In this document: positions 16,215 through 23,544 of the stretch, one piece after another
How the letters are laid out: each line of letters opens with the position of its first letter
Numbering within the stretch: position 1 is the stretch's first letter
Assembly: GCA_027686065.1 (NCBI GenBank)
Contig: JAQCTH010000053.1
Coordinates: 1-25,853 of the forward strand
DNA: 25,853 bases
Reading direction: 5' to 3'
Source: Clostridiaceae bacterium AF10-41
Lineage (GTDB): Bacteria > Bacillota > Clostridia > Clostridiales > Clostridiaceae
Made by a program: the position numbers and the translations under genes
The notes under the pieces: model-generated
The model's database searches: none
Seen by the model: only the letters and a program-made list of their open reading frames with translations
Told to the model about the DNA's origin: nothing

Positions 16215-16323
16215 TCCTTATTTTAACATTATCTCATTTATTCCACTACCTCTCATTTGCGTAAAAAAGTTTACATAAATAATCATATTTACTCAGTTTT
16301 TAAATTTTATAATTTTACATAAT

Positions 16324-16355
16324 AAAAAACTGACTTACACTTGTGTAAAAATCAG
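16324..16355 (-). terminator. Terminator after the membrane-tethered HTH gene
   Basis: CTGA pairs with TCAG, and TTACAC with GTGTAA, around a tight loop with a small internal bulge. On the minus strand it is followed by six T residues (complement of 16324-16329). It lies some 70 bases beyond the stop codon at 16428 and separates that gene from the ROK-led operon. Confidence 0.6.
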
Positions 16356-16427
16356 CTTTCTTTAACTCTTTATTTAATTTACCCACACCATTTTATTCTT
16401 TATCATATCATTTTAGTTTTCTTCATA

Positions 16428-16787
16428 TTACATCTTAAATTTTGATGTTTCCACCCATTTGTCTAATGCATTTCTGCTAAATATAAAACTTTCAGATACT
16501 TTTATATATGGTATCTCAGATTCTTCATGGTTAATTACTTGCATTAGTCTATCCTGTGTAATACCTAAATATTCAGCTGCTTCATATAATGATAAAATAT
16601 CTTTTGAATCCAAATTATTATTATTTTTTTCACTAATTGCATTATTAATATTAAATAATCCTTGGCTTATTCCATCTCCAATAAATCGTCCATTATTCTG
16701 CATGCCATTAGATATTATTGAAGCACTAATAATAAGTGAAATAGCTAAACAAAAAATTGAAATTGGTAATAATTTTTCTTTTGACAT
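16428..16787 (-). CDS. Membrane-tethered helix-turn-helix (excisionase-type) protein
   Basis: A 119-residue protein with a hydrophobic N-terminal helix (about 7-25, LPISIFCLAISLIISASII) and a flexible Asn-rich linker. The C-terminal domain of about 55 residues, LSLYEAAEYLGITQDRLMQV then IPYIKVSESFIFSRNALDKW, matches the HTH_17/excisionase (MerR-like) winged-helix pattern. The helix has a positive N-terminal flank, so the HTH may face either side; a DNA-binding role requires it inside. No recombinase or integrase lies nearby, so it is not an obvious prophage excisionase. GGGGGGAT precedes the ATG. Its upstream element resembles that of the gene at 17275-17655. Function unknown. Confidence 0.75.
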   Translation of the reverse strand: MSKEKLLPISIFCLAISLIISASIISNGMQNNGRFIGDGISQGLFNINNAISEKNNNNLDSKDILSLYEAAEYLGITQDRLMQVINHEESEIPYIKVSESFIFSRNALDKWVETSKFKM

Positions 16788-16845
16788 TATTTATCCCCCC
16801 AAAATTAATTTTTTCAAAAGTTTACTAGTAAAAACTTTGTATCAA

Positions 16846-16884
16846 GACTATATACCGTTATTTGTCTTATATGTAAATAATACC
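16846..16884 (-). promoter_or_regulatory. Shared promoter element, copy A
   Basis: Read on the minus strand, these 39 bases align without gaps to 17713-17751 and share about three quarters of positions, including TATTATTTA, ATATAAG and GGTATATA. The -10-like TATAGT (16847-16852) is 60 bases from the start codon of the tethered HTH gene; the other copy has almost the same spacing. No standard -35 is seen. A perfect inverted repeat ACCATAA/TTATGGT lies just upstream (16882-16897). Confidence 0.5.
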
Positions 16885-16945
16885 ATAAGTTTATGGTTAA
16901 TATAATTATTCTTTCTAAAAATAACTTTATTAAGTCATATATAAG

Positions 16946-16988
16946 GAAAAAGATTTATGTAAGATTAAATTACACAAATCCTTTTTTG
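16946..16988. terminator. Hairpin terminator after the two-helix membrane protein gene
   Basis: GATTTATGTAA (16952-16962) pairs with TTACACAAATC (16970-16980) with one mismatch around a seven-base loop. Five A's precede the stem and six T's follow one base after it, so it can act on either strand. It ends the leftward gene whose stop is at 17006. Confidence 0.7.
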
Positions 16989-17005
16989 GCTTTTTACTTA
17001 AATTA

Positions 17006-17194
17006 TTAAATTTCATCTTCTACATTTGCTATTGATTTAGAATCTAGCTTATTAAAAATTGTTTCTACAAAGAACCCAATTAGTCCAAATATTGATATCA
17101 ATATATATGCTCTTTCATCCTTTGATAGAGTAAAATTTAGTAGTAATCCAATCATAAATATGATTAAGTATATATTTTTCACTTTCCTTTCCAA
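17006..17194 (-). CDS. Small two-helix membrane protein, unknown function
   Basis: A 62-residue protein with two hydrophobic segments (IYLIIFMIGLLLNFTL and AYILISIFGLIGFFVETIF), a short SKDER linker and an acidic tail ending EDEI. This is the size and shape of many clostridial small membrane proteins; I do not recognise the family. The start is TTG at 17194 with AAAGGAG at a slightly long distance. It lies about 80 bases downstream of another TTG-started membrane protein gene and ends at a clear terminator, so the two may form one transcript. Confidence 0.6.
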   Translation of the reverse strand: MERKVKNIYLIIFMIGLLLNFTLSKDERAYILISIFGLIGFFVETIFNKLDSKSIANVEDEI

Positions 17195-17274
17195 AAATAA
17201 TCTCTCCTTTTATATTAATAGTTAAATTACCATTTCATTTTCTTCTAATTAACAGATGTAAGTCATTAAAATTA

Positions 17275-17655
17275 TTATCCTTGCTTATCATCTATTTTAT
17301 ATATAAAATATGCTTCATCAATTTTTACAGCTATAGCTTTATCTTCTGTTTTTAAGCTATATATTTCTGTTTTTTCTTTTAAAAAAGTTGCATCTCCATT
17401 CCTAAACCTATACCTATCATTGGTAACCTTTTCAGAAATATTAAACCTTACTTCTCCTATTTTTTCATCAATTAAAGTCCCTTCCACTATTTCTCTTACA
17501 TAGCCACTATAATATATGCTATTATTTATTTTTATGCAATCAACCCATGAAATTTTTGATGATCCAAATCTATCTAATCTAAATAAATATCCCATTATAA
17601 TTATACCTATTAAGACAAATATAATTCCTATTGAAAATTTGATTCTTTTATTCAA
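17275..17655 (-). CDS. Membrane-anchored protein of unknown function
   Basis: A 126-residue protein. One N-terminal membrane helix (about 8-24, IGIIFVLIGIIIMGYLF) after a basic MNKRIK start should place the rest outside the cell. The outer part is a small, mostly beta domain with VDCIKINNSIYYSGYV, a conserved-looking DRYRFRNGDATFL and an ending VKIDEAYFIYKID; no known catalytic motif is seen. It begins with TTG, behind GAGAGAAG. The shared promoter element at 17713-17751 lies 59 bases upstream. Without lipobox or cleavage site it is probably a bitopic protein. I do not recognise the family. Confidence 0.65.
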   Translation of the reverse strand: MNKRIKFSIGIIFVLIGIIIMGYLFRLDRFGSSKISWVDCIKINNSIYYSGYVREIVEGTLIDEKIGEVRFNISEKVTNDRYRFRNGDATFLKEKTEIYSLKTEDKAIAVKIDEAYFIYKIDDKQG

Positions 17656-17712
17656 TTTATCTTCTCTCTTTTCAAAAATAGTTTTATTATTATTTACTAT
17701 TGAAATATATTT

Positions 17713-17751
17713 AATTATATACCAATTATTGGCTTATATATAAATAATAAC
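17713..17751 (-). promoter_or_regulatory. Shared promoter element, copy B
   Basis: The minus strand carries TATTATTTATATATAAG followed by GGTATATAAT. A perfect TATAAT (17714-17719) sits 59 bases from the TTG start of the gene at 17655. It is the counterpart of the element at 16846-16884. It also lies in the divergent region before the biotin ligase gene. Confidence 0.5.
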
Positions 17752-17826
17752 ATATATATCTTTTGTTTGGATAGTAATAGCTTTATAAAATTATATAAAT
17801 TTATATTTTAGAAAAAACTTGTATGT

Positions 17827-17832
17827 TATAAT
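17827..17832 (+). promoter_or_regulatory. -10 box upstream of the biotin ligase gene
   Basis: GTATGTTATAATATT contains a perfect TATAAT 43 bases before the chosen start. The region 17 bases upstream (TATTTT) is a poor -35. I see no biotin operator (GTTAAC half-sites) around it. Confidence 0.45.
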
Positions 17833-17874
17833 ATTTAATAAAATAAAATTATTGAAACATTATAGGTGATAACA

Positions 17875-18729
17875 ATGAATTTAGATAATAAATCTTTAGA
17901 AGTTAATAATGAGAATTATATACTTTCTAATAATGAAGATGTCTTATCCTCTGAAATTATAAATAAATATTTAAGTGAAAATAATAATGAGTTTAATATA
18001 AATGTATATAAAACAATTGATTCTACCAATACAGCAATAAAAGAACTTGCAGTTAATGGAGAAAGAGAAGGTACTATAATTATTTCAGAGGAGCAAACTG
18101 GAGGCCGAGGAAGATTAGGCAGAAAGTTTCATTCACCAAAAGGTACTGGAATTTATATGAGCATTCTTTTACGTCCACAGATAAGTGCTTCAATATCATT
18201 TCTTATTACTATCGCTGCTGCTGTGGCTGTGGCTGAAGCTATAGAAGCTGTTTCTGATAAGGAAGCTAAAATAAAATGGGTTAATGATATATATTGTGAC
18301 AACAAAAAGGTATGTGGAATATTAACAGAAGCATCTTTTAATTTTCAAAGTAATACAATTGATTATGCTGTTTTAGGTATTGGTATTAATGTAATAGCAC
18401 CAAAAGAAGGCTTTGCAAAGGAAATTAAAGATATAGCAACTGGAATTTTTGAAGATTATTCTCATACGTCCATTAATATTAGAAGTAAGCTTATAGCTAA
18501 AGTTTTGGATCTCTTTTGGGATTATTACAAACACATAGAGGATAGGTCTTTTCTGAAATCTTATAAAATGAGATCTCTATTAATTAATAAAGAGGTAACT
18601 ATATTTACTAATAAAATTTATGAAAAAGCCACTGTTCTTGAAATTGATGATGAATGTAGACTTAAAGTTAAGATGGAAGATGGTGCTATTAGATTCTTAT
18701 CTTCTGGTGAAGTAAGTATTAAACTATAA
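17875..18729 (+). CDS. birA: Biotin--[acetyl-CoA carboxylase] ligase lacking the HTH domain
   Basis: This enzyme activates biotin with ATP and attaches it to biotin-dependent carboxylases. The catalytic core begins near residue 45 with VYKTIDSTNTAIKELA. The biotinyl-AMP loop is GGRGRLGRKFHSPKGTGIYM, followed by IKWVNDIY (catalytic-site K), the C-lobe GILTEAS and VLGIGINV, then the small SH3-like C-terminal domain. Most clostridial BirA proteins of about 320 residues also have an N-terminal HTH that represses biotin genes; here only about 40 Asn-rich residues precede the core. This looks like the linker after a lost HTH, so it should be a ligase only. An upstream GTG at 17866 lies in the ribosome binding site (AGGTGA); the ATG at 17875 is preferred. 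Confidence 0.92.
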   Translation: MNLDNKSLEVNNENYILSNNEDVLSSEIINKYLSENNNEFNINVYKTIDSTNTAIKELAVNGEREGTIIISEEQTGGRGRLGRKFHSPKGTGIYMSILLRPQISASISFLITIAAAVAVAEAIEAVSDKEAKIKWVNDIYCDNKKVCGILTEASFNFQSNTIDYAVLGIGINVIAPKEGFAKEIKDIATGIFEDYSHTSINIRSKLIAKVLDLFWDYYKHIEDRSFLKSYKMRSLLINKEVTIFTNKIYEKATVLEIDDECRLKVKMEDGAIRFLSSGEVSIKL

Positions 18730-18754
18730 AGAGCCTAGGAAATCTAGGCTCTTT
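18728..18754 (+). terminator. Terminator after birA
   Basis: AAAGAGCCTAG pairs perfectly with CTAGGCTCTTT around a five-base loop. It begins in the stop codon of the ligase gene. The T-run after it is short, but the stem is the most GC-rich hairpin nearby. Confidence 0.75.
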
Positions 18755-18839
18755 GGACAGTATTTAGTTTTGTATGTCTTTTTCCCATGGATTAGGATAA
18801 AAAATAAGTTGTAAAAAATTAAACTTACACTCTCTATTA

Positions 18840-19121
18840 TTATCTTTTACCTTTTTGAGTTATTTTGTATTTTTCTCCTTTATTATTATATGTAATCCAT
18901 TCACCAATTGGTTCTCCGTTCTCAAAGTACCCTGAACGTTTAATTGTACCATCTGGTCGATACCATTCCCAATATCCTTCTGGTTGATTATTTACAATTT
19001 TACCTTTAGACCACATAGTAATTCCGTTAGCATGGTATTTAATTGTATAGCCATCAATTACTTCTAATTTCTTTTCTTTAATTCCATTAGGATGGATTAG
19101 ATCACATTTTTCATTATCCAT
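18840..19121 (-). CDS. MORN-type repeat protein
   Basis: A 93-residue cytoplasmic protein built almost wholly from MORN-2-like units of about 22 residues: YHANGITMWSKGKIVNNQPE, then GYWEWYRPDGTIKRSGYFEN, then GEPIGEWITYNNKGE. The pattern of Gly-X-Trp-X-X-(Tyr/Phe) followed by (Asn/Asp)-Gly fits toxin-antitoxin-like YwqK/MORN proteins, which form beta-hairpin stacks and mediate protein contacts. No signal peptide is present. The ATG at 19121 follows GAGGAG. Its function is unknown, and no partner gene is adjacent. Confidence 0.75.
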   Translation of the reverse strand: MDNEKCDLIHPNGIKEKKLEVIDGYTIKYHANGITMWSKGKIVNNQPEGYWEWYRPDGTIKRSGYFENGEPIGEWITYNNKGEKYKITQKGKR

Positions 19122-19212
19122 AGACTATACTCCTCTTTTCTTATAAGTTGATAAACACCGCATATTCACTTTTGAATAATAAGTTATTCATATAATTAGC
19201 TGCTTCTATATA

Positions 19213-19464
19213 TTAACCTTGCAGTCCATTTTCTTGACGTTCCATGTTTTCAATAACAACATCATATATATCTCCTAAAGAAGCACAATACTCAAGTACC
19301 CTCCATGGAGTATTAGTATGAAAATGAACCTTTATCAAATCTTCATCTCCAACTGCAAGTAAACAATCTCCCTCAATATTTTTAGTTATATATTCATTAA
19401 TTGCATCTTCTGAAAGATTATTCCCCTCAATTAATAATTGAGTATCAAATTTATATTCAAGCAT
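19213..19464 (-). CDS. Orphan FakA/YloV C-terminal domain protein
   Basis: An 83-residue protein that resembles only the last part of fatty-acid kinase FakA (the DAK2-containing YloV family). Shared features are the start YKFDTQLLIEG, then GDCLLAVGDEDLIKVHFHTN and PWRVLEYCASLGDIYDVVIENM, which matches the family's usual GDS-VVVGDDDLIKVHVHTN-PGKVLEYAL pattern as I recall it. The kinase (DAK2) domain is absent, so it cannot phosphorylate fatty acids alone. It may be a scavenged domain that binds the FakB lipid carrier. An upstream ATG at 19494 is followed by a proper AAAGGAGAATAAAT site, so the ATG at 19464 is preferred. It is intact, with a good ribosome binding site. Confidence 0.75.
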   Translation of the reverse strand: MLEYKFDTQLLIEGNNLSEDAINEYITKNIEGDCLLAVGDEDLIKVHFHTNTPWRVLEYCASLGDIYDVVIENMERQENGLQG

Positions 19465-19560
19465 ATTTATTCTCCTTTCAAGCTTCAGTTTCAATATTAG
19501 TTAAATGAAATCAATTTAACTTAATATTATTCTGAATAGATTATAACATATTTTTTGATT

Positions 19561-20031
19561 CTATTCTATCTCCTTCAAGTGCTGAAAATGTATCCCTATA
19601 TGACCAATCCCAAGAATTATTATAGATACAATCATCCAAATTACCTTCCCATATACTCCTAATAACAAAAATGCCATAATAGGAAGAGTTGCTCCAGGAA
19701 CTGGAATACCATATAAACTACGATAGAAATTTTTCAATGTGGGTTCTCCTGTAAAATACCTACCCCAATAAACCTCATATAAAACCATTAAAATAAATGA
19801 TAGGATTAGCCAGAGACTCCAAAGAGAAAAAGTAGTAATATTAAAATCTGAAAAAATTAAAGCACAGCATGTTACAGCTACTTGTCCAACACGCTCAAAT
19901 ATGAGCAATATTTTGTTTTCATTGCTATAATCATAATTTTCTGGCTGATGCTTTATCCAGATAATATTAGGAATAAATAACATCAATAAATAAACTAATC
20001 CTATATATGAAAATCCTATATGTCCTAACAT
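19561..20031 (-). CDS. Integral membrane protein of unknown function
   Basis: A 156-residue hydrophobic protein with about five membrane segments (near 6-24, 43-62, 68-86, 110-127 and 130-149). The polar loops contain WIKHQPENYDYSNENK and VYWGRYFTGEPTLKNFYRS, and the PVPGATLP stretch between helices is distinctive. Similar proteins of this length occur in clostridia and bacilli as uncharacterised membrane proteins; I cannot give a function. GGAGGAAATTAT precedes the ATG. It follows the FlaR-like kinase gene by 22 bases and may share its transcript. Confidence 0.7.
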   Translation of the reverse strand: MLGHIGFSYIGLVYLLMLFIPNIIWIKHQPENYDYSNENKILLIFERVGQVAVTCCALIFSDFNITTFSLWSLWLILSFILMVLYEVYWGRYFTGEPTLKNFYRSLYGIPVPGATLPIMAFLLLGVYGKVIWMIVSIIILGIGHIGIHFQHLKEIE

Positions 20032-20053
20032 ATAATTTCCTCCAAAACTTAAC

Positions 20054-20542
20054 TTATATATTCATATTCAACTCTTTAACATTTTTTATTCTTATTAATT
20101 TATCTTCATAGCATAACAGCATATTTTCATATTTATCTCGCTTATCTTCAAAATCTTTTGTCCACTTGAACATATTTTTTAACATTTCAAAGGTAGGATT
20201 GTAATTACATTTTTCTATTCTAAACTTTTGTTTTAAAATACGTGTAATTATTCTCATCCTTCTAATATGTAATGGAGTATCTAAGAAAATAATTTTATCC
20301 GCCATATCAAACAAGCATTTTTGACTTTCTCTATAAGTTCCCTCAATTATCCAATGACCTCTTTTGTCAATTTCTAAAATTCTATTTAATTGCTCTGAAT
20401 CCGAACGTTTATATCTCTCTTCTCCTTCTCCCCCCCATGCTATGCTATCTCCTTCATAACATGGGATATTGTATTTTAAAGATAGCTCTTTTGAAAGTGT
20501 TGTTTTTCCACTTGCAACTATACCAAAGATTAATATTTTCAT
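20054..20542 (-). CDS. P-loop nucleotide kinase-like protein (FlaR family)
   Basis: A 162-residue P-loop NTPase of the adenylate/shikimate kinase fold. Walker A is GIVASGKTT (7-15). Downstream are YEGDSIAWGG (substrate site), HWIIEGTYRE, the Walker B-like KIIFLDTPLHIRRMRIITR and the lid-type arginines. This pattern matches proteins annotated as DNA topology modulation protein FlaR or as uncharacterised AAA kinases of Firmicutes; a real link to DNA topology is doubtful, and a small-molecule kinase role is more likely. A TTG start five codons upstream is possible, but the ATG at 20542 has TTGGAG at correct spacing. Confidence 0.82.
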   Translation of the reverse strand: MKILIFGIVASGKTTLSKELSLKYNIPCYEGDSIAWGGEGEERYKRSDSEQLNRILEIDKRGHWIIEGTYRESQKCLFDMADKIIFLDTPLHIRRMRIITRILKQKFRIEKCNYNPTFEMLKNMFKWTKDFEDKRDKYENMLLCYEDKLIRIKNVKELNMNI

Positions 20543-20577
20543 ATATTCTCCAATCAAACTAAATCCAAATAGATAGC

Positions 20578-21009
20578 TTATAAAATAAGTAACCCATTTT
20601 CATCGTATTTAAAATTAGGTCCCCATGCAACTTCCCAATAATAACCATCAAGATCACTAAAATATGCATGATATCCTCCCCAAAATACATCTTGAGGTTC
20701 TTTAACTATAGTCGCTCCAGCACTTCTAGCTAACTCAATAACTTTATCAACATCTTCTTTAAATTCTACATTATATGCTAATGTGATACCTGAAAATCCA
20801 CTATTTATTTTAGGAGGATTTTCTTCATTTATATCCTCAGCTAATAAATCTAAAGGATAAAGCTCAAATTTTGTTCCTGCTGTGTCAAAGAACACTACTT
20901 TTGGATTGTCTTCTTTTTCATCAGTTTTAAATCCAAGTCCATCTCTATAGAACTTTATCGCTCTTTCCATACTTCTTACCCCTAAACAAATACATGTAAT
21001 TTTATTCAT
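20578..21009 (-). CDS. VOC family (glyoxalase/dioxygenase-like) protein
   Basis: A 143-residue member of the vicinal-oxygen-chelate superfamily: two beta-alpha-beta-beta-beta halves, the first with MERAIKFYRDGLGFKTDE and VVFFDTAGTKFELYPLD, the second with SGITLAYNV, IVKEPQDVFWGGYHAYFSD and GYYWEVAWGPNF. Candidate metal ligands are the Glu in FELYP, His in GYHAYF and Glu in YWEVAW. Such proteins act as glyoxalases, thiol transferases or drug-binding resistance proteins. A frame opening at 21024 starts inside the GAGGAG ribosome binding site, so the ATG at 21009 is chosen. Confidence 0.87.
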   Translation of the reverse strand: MNKITCICLGVRSMERAIKFYRDGLGFKTDEKEDNPKVVFFDTAGTKFELYPLDLLAEDINEENPPKINSGFSGITLAYNVEFKEDVDKVIELARSAGATIVKEPQDVFWGGYHAYFSDLDGYYWEVAWGPNFKYDENGLLIL

Positions 21010-21061
21010 TCTCAATCTCCTCATATAATATTTTTATAGCCAGTTTTTATTTTTTTAATAA

Positions 21062-22003
21062 TTATAATTTATCTATTAAAGTATTCCATGTAAGTTCTAG
21101 AATCCCTGTCATATTCTTGGGCTCATTTGAAACATAAGTTACAACTGCATTCTTATCTGGCAAAATCACTACATAATTACCATATAACCCATCCATACGA
21201 TATGAACCATTATATGAATTCATCCACATTTGATAGCCATATCCTTGATGATGATCTTCCGTTGCAAACTTTTCATTAAAATCTTTTGTTTGAATCTGAA
21301 CAGATGTTGCTTGCTCTATATAACTTGAAGGAATAAGTTGATTTCCATTCCATATTCCTTTATTAAGTATTAGCTGCCCAAATCTGGACAACTCATCAGC
21401 TGTTAAATACAACCCAGAAAACCCTTGTGGAATTCCATTTGGGCATGTATCCCATGTAGGTTTCGGTATTTGTAAATATTTAAATACCTTTTCATTTAAG
21501 TATTCATCTAATTTACTTCCTGTTGTTATACTTATAATCTTTGAAAGCATATAAGTTGCTGAATTATCATATATAAAACGAGTACCTGGTTTAAATATAA
21601 TTGGCTCATTAAAAAATAATTGAGATATATCCCACTCCTTATCATCACTCCAGTCAGCTTTCATTACAGGACACTCTCCATGACCACTTCCCATACAAAG
21701 CAAATCATGAATAGTAATTTCTTTTAAATATTCATTCATAGGTATCTCTTTTGACTCAGGAAAAAAATCTATAATCTTATCTGTAAGATTAAGATATCCT
21801 TCGCTAATTGAAATTCCTACTGACATTGATGTAAATGTCTTACTTACAGAATATAAAAGTATTGGCTTTTCTTCTTCAAAATCATATTTTGCAATTATAT
21901 TTCCATTTTTCCTAACAACAACATTAAGCACGTGAAGGTTTTGATCTTTTACTGATACTATTAAATCTTTTAATATTTCATTATTCATTACATTATTCCC
22001 CAT
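21062..22003 (-). CDS. Beta-lactamase-family serine hydrolase
   Basis: A class C beta-lactamase/DD-peptidase-fold protein of about 310 residues. The nucleophile motif SVSK is at 52-55 (SxxK) and the second motif YDN at 145-147 (YxN). The region GYGYQMWMNS takes the place of the KTG-type strand. There is no signal peptide or lipobox, so it is probably cytoplasmic, like many esterase or peptidase members, and not a true beta-lactamase. The first ATG at 22003 has no ribosome binding site. An ATG five codons later (21988) has GGGGA eight bases upstream and is equally or more likely. It is followed 52 bases later by the VOC gene. Confidence 0.85.
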   Translation of the reverse strand: MGNNVMNNEILKDLIVSVKDQNLHVLNVVVRKNGNIIAKYDFEEEKPILLYSVSKTFTSMSVGISISEGYLNLTDKIIDFFPESKEIPMNEYLKEITIHDLLCMGSGHGECPVMKADWSDDKEWDISQLFFNEPIIFKPGTRFIYDNSATYMLSKIISITTGSKLDEYLNEKVFKYLQIPKPTWDTCPNGIPQGFSGLYLTADELSRFGQLILNKGIWNGNQLIPSSYIEQATSVQIQTKDFNEKFATEDHHQGYGYQMWMNSYNGSYRMDGLYGNYVVILPDKNAVVTYVSNEPKNMTGILELTWNTLIDKL

Positions 22004-22036
22004 TTATGATTCATTTTATATATATTATATAGGCAT

Positions 22037-22867
22037 CTAACATAAAGCTTTCACTTCATTAACAAGTTCCTCAAGTATTTCTACTCCTTTTCTTGTATTA
22101 CTTTCATTAAAAGAAATTAAAGTAATAAGCTCATCTATTCTTTTCTTATAATTTTGCGGCTTACTTTTAAAAGCATCTATCATTTTTACTGCTTTTTTCT
22201 CATTAATACAATACTCATTATTTAAAGCAAATAAAACTTGATTTAAGGAAGAAATACTTCTGAAGCAATGGCCACAAACATATGAAATATCATCTTTGTC
22301 TATATTTGATTTAGCAAACATTAGAGAAAAAGAGGCTTCAAACATATACCAACCAATTATTGCATTTCTTAAGTTTTCTGGATAAGGTATAGTTTTTTCT
22401 TTTAATTCGGTAATTTTATTTTTAGGATCATCTAATATCTTACAAATTGCTACTTCTCCCATATACATAGAGTTTAAATAAGCATGTGGATGTCCTGTCT
22501 GATAATTTGATGAAATTTTTCCATTTAAACAATCATCAATTACTTTCGATACACGTTTTACATCACGAAATATAAAATCCACACGATATCCTTGAATTAC
22601 TAGCCATCCTCCTGCATTTACCCAAGGACCCCATTCTCCTAATGAACTAACTAAATTTATTCTATGTTCATCATCTAGCTTTGTAGCAATTTTATCAATT
22701 TCACTAACTTTAAACCCCTCTGATTCATTGTAATATATACCAATATCAATATCAGAATCTTGATGGTTTGTACCTCTCGCTCTTGAACCTCCTAAAACTA
22801 TTCCTACAATACCAGGAATACCTTTAAGTTCGGTAGTTATTTCATCTAAAATTTTTTTAATAATCAT
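22037..22867 (-). CDS. Nucleotidyltransferase-domain protein
   Basis: A 276-residue protein with an N-terminal DNA-polymerase-beta-like nucleotidyltransferase domain: LGGSRARGTNHQDSDIDIG (25-43) gives the GS motif and the DxD pair D39/D41, and GYRVDFIFRD carries the third Asp. The C-terminal half is helical (YMFEASFSLMFAKSNI and similar), as in aminoglycoside nucleotidyltransferases and related enzymes of small-molecule adenylylation. It could inactivate an antibiotic, but no antibiotic is indicated. It is larger than MNT antitoxins and has no HEPN partner next to it. GGAGATAAAT precedes the ATG. Confidence 0.85.
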   Translation of the reverse strand: MIIKKILDEITTELKGIPGIVGIVLGGSRARGTNHQDSDIDIGIYYNESEGFKVSEIDKIATKLDDEHRINLVSSLGEWGPWVNAGGWLVIQGYRVDFIFRDVKRVSKVIDDCLNGKISSNYQTGHPHAYLNSMYMGEVAICKILDDPKNKITELKEKTIPYPENLRNAIIGWYMFEASFSLMFAKSNIDKDDISYVCGHCFRSISSLNQVLFALNNEYCINEKKAVKMIDAFKSKPQNYKKRIDELITLISFNESNTRKGVEILEELVNEVKALC

Positions 22868-22930
22868 ATTTATCTCCTATATTTATCTTAAATTAACAAA
22901 TTGTCATTTATTGTTTATGATTTTATACAA

Positions 22931-23452
22931 CTATTTTTTTATATATTTTGGATTTATTCTTGCCATTACGTATTCATTTTCATATTTACCATTCCTAATA
23001 GCTGCAAGGCGTTTAAGCCCTTCCTTTTCAAAGCCTAGTTTTTCATAAAGGTGAATAGCCCTTTTATTATCTTCAAAAACTCCTAATTCAACACGAATCA
23101 GCATCAACCAGTTGTCTGCAACATCAAGTAAAGCTTCCATTAATGCAGTTCCAACGCCAATATTTTGATAGTCCTTATGAATCATAATACCTATACTACC
23201 ACTATGTCGTGTGCGAGGATTTGCATTTATCACTAAACCTGCAGTACCAATAATAATTTCTTCACCATTTTTATCCTCTATTACAGCTACAAATTGGTGA
23301 TGGTTGCCATCCATATTCATAATAAAATCCTCATTACGTTTTACTCTCTCTGATGGGATGCCAAGTATATTTTCAAACACACCTGGCATACGCCTAAGTA
23401 AATTTATTCCTTTTCCATCTCCAATATCTATTGGTCTTATTAAAAACTTCAT
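22931..23452 (-). CDS. GNAT family N-acetyltransferase, AaaT/YhhY-like
   Basis: A 173-residue acetyltransferase. The N-terminal part MPGVFENILGIPSERVKRNE resembles that of E. coli YhhY (AaaT), which acetylates amino acids. GSIGIMIHKDYQNIGVGTAL holds the acetyl-CoA loop QNIGVG. The end shows VELGVFEDNKRAIHLYEKLG followed by EGLKRLAAIRNGKYENEYVM, again as in that group. It starts at the ATG behind GGGGGCAAGTTAGA. It is the first of a run of leftward genes reaching to about 19213 with short gaps. Confidence 0.87.
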   Translation of the reverse strand: MKFLIRPIDIGDGKGINLLRRMPGVFENILGIPSERVKRNEDFIMNMDGNHHQFVAVIEDKNGEEIIIGTAGLVINANPRTRHSGSIGIMIHKDYQNIGVGTALMEALLDVADNWLMLIRVELGVFEDNKRAIHLYEKLGFEKEGLKRLAAIRNGKYENEYVMARINPKYIKK

Positions 23453-23544
23453 TCTAACTTGCCCCCTATGTTATTTATTATAAATAAATTTTAAACTCCT
23501 CTTAAAATAATTCAATAAGCTTTATAAATTTCAACAAATAATAA

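Noticed and set aside
16261..16274. GTAAAAAAGTTTAC upstream of the ROK gene as a catabolite-control (cre) site
   Set aside because: It lacks the central CG of the cre consensus and lies between a terminator and a promoter with no further support.
16428..16787. Prophage excisionase marking an integrated element
   Set aside because: No integrase, phage gene or attachment-like repeat is visible in the surroundings, and the protein has a membrane helix.
17752..17874. Biotin operator or riboswitch upstream of birA
   Set aside because: No GTTAAC half-sites and no conserved folded leader are visible; only a -10 box can be supported.
22037..22867. MNT-type antitoxin of a HEPN/MNT toxin-antitoxin pair
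   Set aside because: At 276 residues with a helical C-terminal half it is closer to antibiotic nucleotidyltransferases, and no HEPN gene is adjacent.
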